A stretch of 14,983 nt of DNA from Betaproteobacteria bacterium (GTDB taxonomy: Bacteria > Pseudomonadota > Gammaproteobacteria > Burkholderiales > SG8-39): NCBI GenBank assembly GCA_029865405.1, contig JAOUGZ010000019.1, forward strand, positions 1 to 14,983. The letters run 5' to 3'. The position numbers were made by a program, and so were the translations under genes. This document shows positions 13,691-14,983 of this stretch, piece after piece; within the stretch, counting starts at the first letter, position 1; each line of letters starts with the position of its first letter. The notes under the pieces were generated by a model, which had not been told where the DNA came from, did no database searches, and saw only the letters and a program-made list of their open reading frames with translations.

Positions 13691-14879
13691 CGGAGCGCGC
13701 ATGCGCGCCGCGCGCCTCGATGCGCAAGACGGCGTAGCCGCACAGCGCGCCGCCCGCGGCAAAGGCAAGCATCGCCCACAGCGACGCGCCCCATCCGCCG
13801 AAATCCGACGCCAGCCACACCAGCAGGATTGGCCCGAAGAACTGCCCGGCCTGCGATGTCTGCATGACCATGCCGTTGGTGGTGCCGACATGTTGTGGCG
13901 TCTTCGCGTGCGCCACGACTCCCGAAAAGATGCATGCCGGAATGACGCCCACGCACAGCGAGAAGACAAGAACAGAAAAATAGCGCAGCCCATCCGGCAG
14001 CAAGCCGCTCAGCATGCCGATATCCGTCACGATCATCGCGGCGCAGGCGGCGAGGATCAGCGGCCCGCGCCGTACGCCGCGCGCCAGCAGCCAGCCGCCG
14101 CCGAGGTTGCCGGGCACATTCACCAGCACCATGAAGGCAGTGAGAAGCGACGCCGCGCCTGGCGCCATGGCCCGTTCGTCGACCAGGAACGTCGGCAGCC
14201 AGATCATCACCGAAGTCCACTGCGCAACATAGAACGCGAACAGCAGGGCGAGCGCCACGCTGCCGGGCTGCGCCAAGGATTCGAGCGCGAGTTTCATCGA
14301 GCTCACGGTGCCGTAGCGCGGCGTCGGCGCGAGCCGCGCCACCAGCACGAAGCACAGCGCCGCCACGATCGCCAGGATCACCCACATCCCGCGCCAGCCC
14401 CAGGCCGCGAGTACCAGGGGCGCCAGGAACATCGCGGCGCTGCCGCCGGAGGGCATGTACGCGCTCCACAGTCCCATGACCTTGGGGCGGTCGCGCGGAT
14501 CGGCGGCCGTCGCCGCCATCAGCGCCGACCCGGAAACCGCGAACAGCATGAAGCCGAGGCCCTCCAAGAAGCGCGATGTGAGAAGCGAAGGAAAGTCCCA
14601 CGCGGCGGCGCCCAGCAACCCGGCCAGGCACATGACCGCCAATCCCGCCAACCCGAGGCGCTTGTGGCCGAAACGATCGCACAGCACGCCCACGAACATG
14701 CCGACGAGCAGCCCGATGACGTTGAACGTGGTGGCGATGAAGCCAGACTCGACCAGCGTGAGTCCGAGCTCCGCGCGCTGCGCCGGCAGCGCGGGCGGCA
14801 CCTTGCCGATGTACGCGCCGCAGATGAGGCCCCCGGCGAACACGGCCCAGACCGCAGGCCAGCGCGTGCCGCCGTTCAA
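13677..14879 (-). CDS. Major facilitator superfamily transporter
   Basis: This 400-residue inner-membrane transporter has about 12 hydrophobic segments. The MFS loop 2-3 signature is GVLCDRFGHKRLG (Asp68, Arg69, Lys73, Arg74), and SRFLEGLGFMLF lies in the following helices. It resembles the CynX/NimT-type group in general layout, but the substrate is not readable. The TTG start overlaps the stop of the preceding gene (TTGA), which together with the membrane topology favours this start. The gene precedes the toxin-antitoxin pair and the lyase/CoA-transferase pair on the same strand, so it could import the acid that those enzymes break down. Confidence 0.88.
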   Translation of the reverse strand: MNGGTRWPAVWAVFAGGLICGAYIGKVPPALPAQRAELGLTLVESGFIATTFNVIGLLVGMFVGVLCDRFGHKRLGLAGLAVMCLAGLLGAAAWDFPSLLTSRFLEGLGFMLFAVSGSALMAATAADPRDRPKVMGLWSAYMPSGGSAAMFLAPLVLAAWGWRGMWVILAIVAALCFVLVARLAPTPRYGTVSSMKLALESLAQPGSVALALLFAFYVAQWTSVMIWLPTFLVDERAMAPGAASLLTAFMVLVNVPGNLGGGWLLARGVRRGPLILAACAAMIVTDIGMLSGLLPDGLRYFSVLVFSLCVGVIPACIFSGVVAHAKTPQHVGTTNGMVMQTSQAGQFFGPILLVWLASDFGGWGASLWAMLAFAAGGALCGYAVLRIEARGAHARSVDTG

Positions 14880-14983
14880 GCGGCGTGCACCGGGATCTTC
14901 AGCTGGATGATCTTTTTCTGCCAGTCGTCAGGGCCGGTCTGGTGCACCGACACGCCTTTCGCGTCCACGGCGACGGTGACCGG
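14876..14983 (-). CDS. C-terminal end of an unidentified protein
   Basis: The last 35 codons of a gene that begins beyond the right edge are visible, including DDWQKKIIQLKIPVHAA before TGA 14878-14876. The stop overlaps the MFS start codon (TTGA), so the two are in one operon. The fragment is too short for me to assign a family; no motif is recognisable. Confidence 0.65.
   Translation of the reverse strand, partial: PVTVAVDAKGVSVHQTGPDDWQKKIIQLKIPVHAA

Overview
The window is high-GC, densely packed DNA that looks like a betaproteobacterial chromosome, most likely Burkholderiales. The odhB-lpdA-zapE order, the many GTG/TTG starts and the stop/start overlaps support this. The assignment comes from gene content and style only; no marker gene is present. 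No tRNA, rRNA or CRISPR array is seen.

Left part (1-6054, + strand): the 3' end of the 2-oxoglutarate dehydrogenase E2 gene (odhB) is followed by the E3 gene (lpdA). The expected continuation is a small lipoprotein gene overlapping the lpdA stop (ATGA) and then the AFG1/ZapE ATPase gene (TGATG). This is interrupted by about 2 kb of mosaic DNA holding a DUF2959-type lipoprotein gene, a broken copy of the zapE 5' end, a DUF2780-type gene, a decayed IS91-like (Y2, rolling-circle) transposase, and a 60-bp second copy of the lpdA 3' end. The native lipoprotein and intact zapE then resume. The two partial duplications (lpdA 3' end and zapE 5' end) flanking a dead transposase are the clearest structural anomaly of the window.

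Middle part (6014-10993, + strand): a compact run encodes an AcuI/YhdH-type acrylyl-CoA reductase, a response regulator fused to a degenerate GGDEF domain, a propionyl-CoA synthetase (PrpE), and two GlcG/HbpS-like proteins, one without and one with a signal peptide. PrpE plus AcuI suggests handling of propionate, acrylate or 3-hydroxypropionate through CoA thioesters.

Right part (14983-11004, - strand, read right to left): the end of an unidentified gene, an MFS transporter, a ribbon-helix-helix antitoxin with a ParE-type toxin, an HMG-CoA-lyase-like enzyme, and a CaiB/BaiF CoA-transferase that overlaps it. Transporter, CoA-transferase and lyase would make a short import-activate-cleave pathway for a branched hydroxy-dicarboxylic acid, into which the toxin-antitoxin pair appears inserted. 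It converges with the middle block, with only 10 bp between stop codons.

I did not find a convincing wholly new system. The best candidates for follow-up are the IS91-associated mosaic in the lpdA-zapE operon, the degenerate GGDEF regulator within the acrylate/propionate cluster, and the coupled CoA-transferase/lyase pair.
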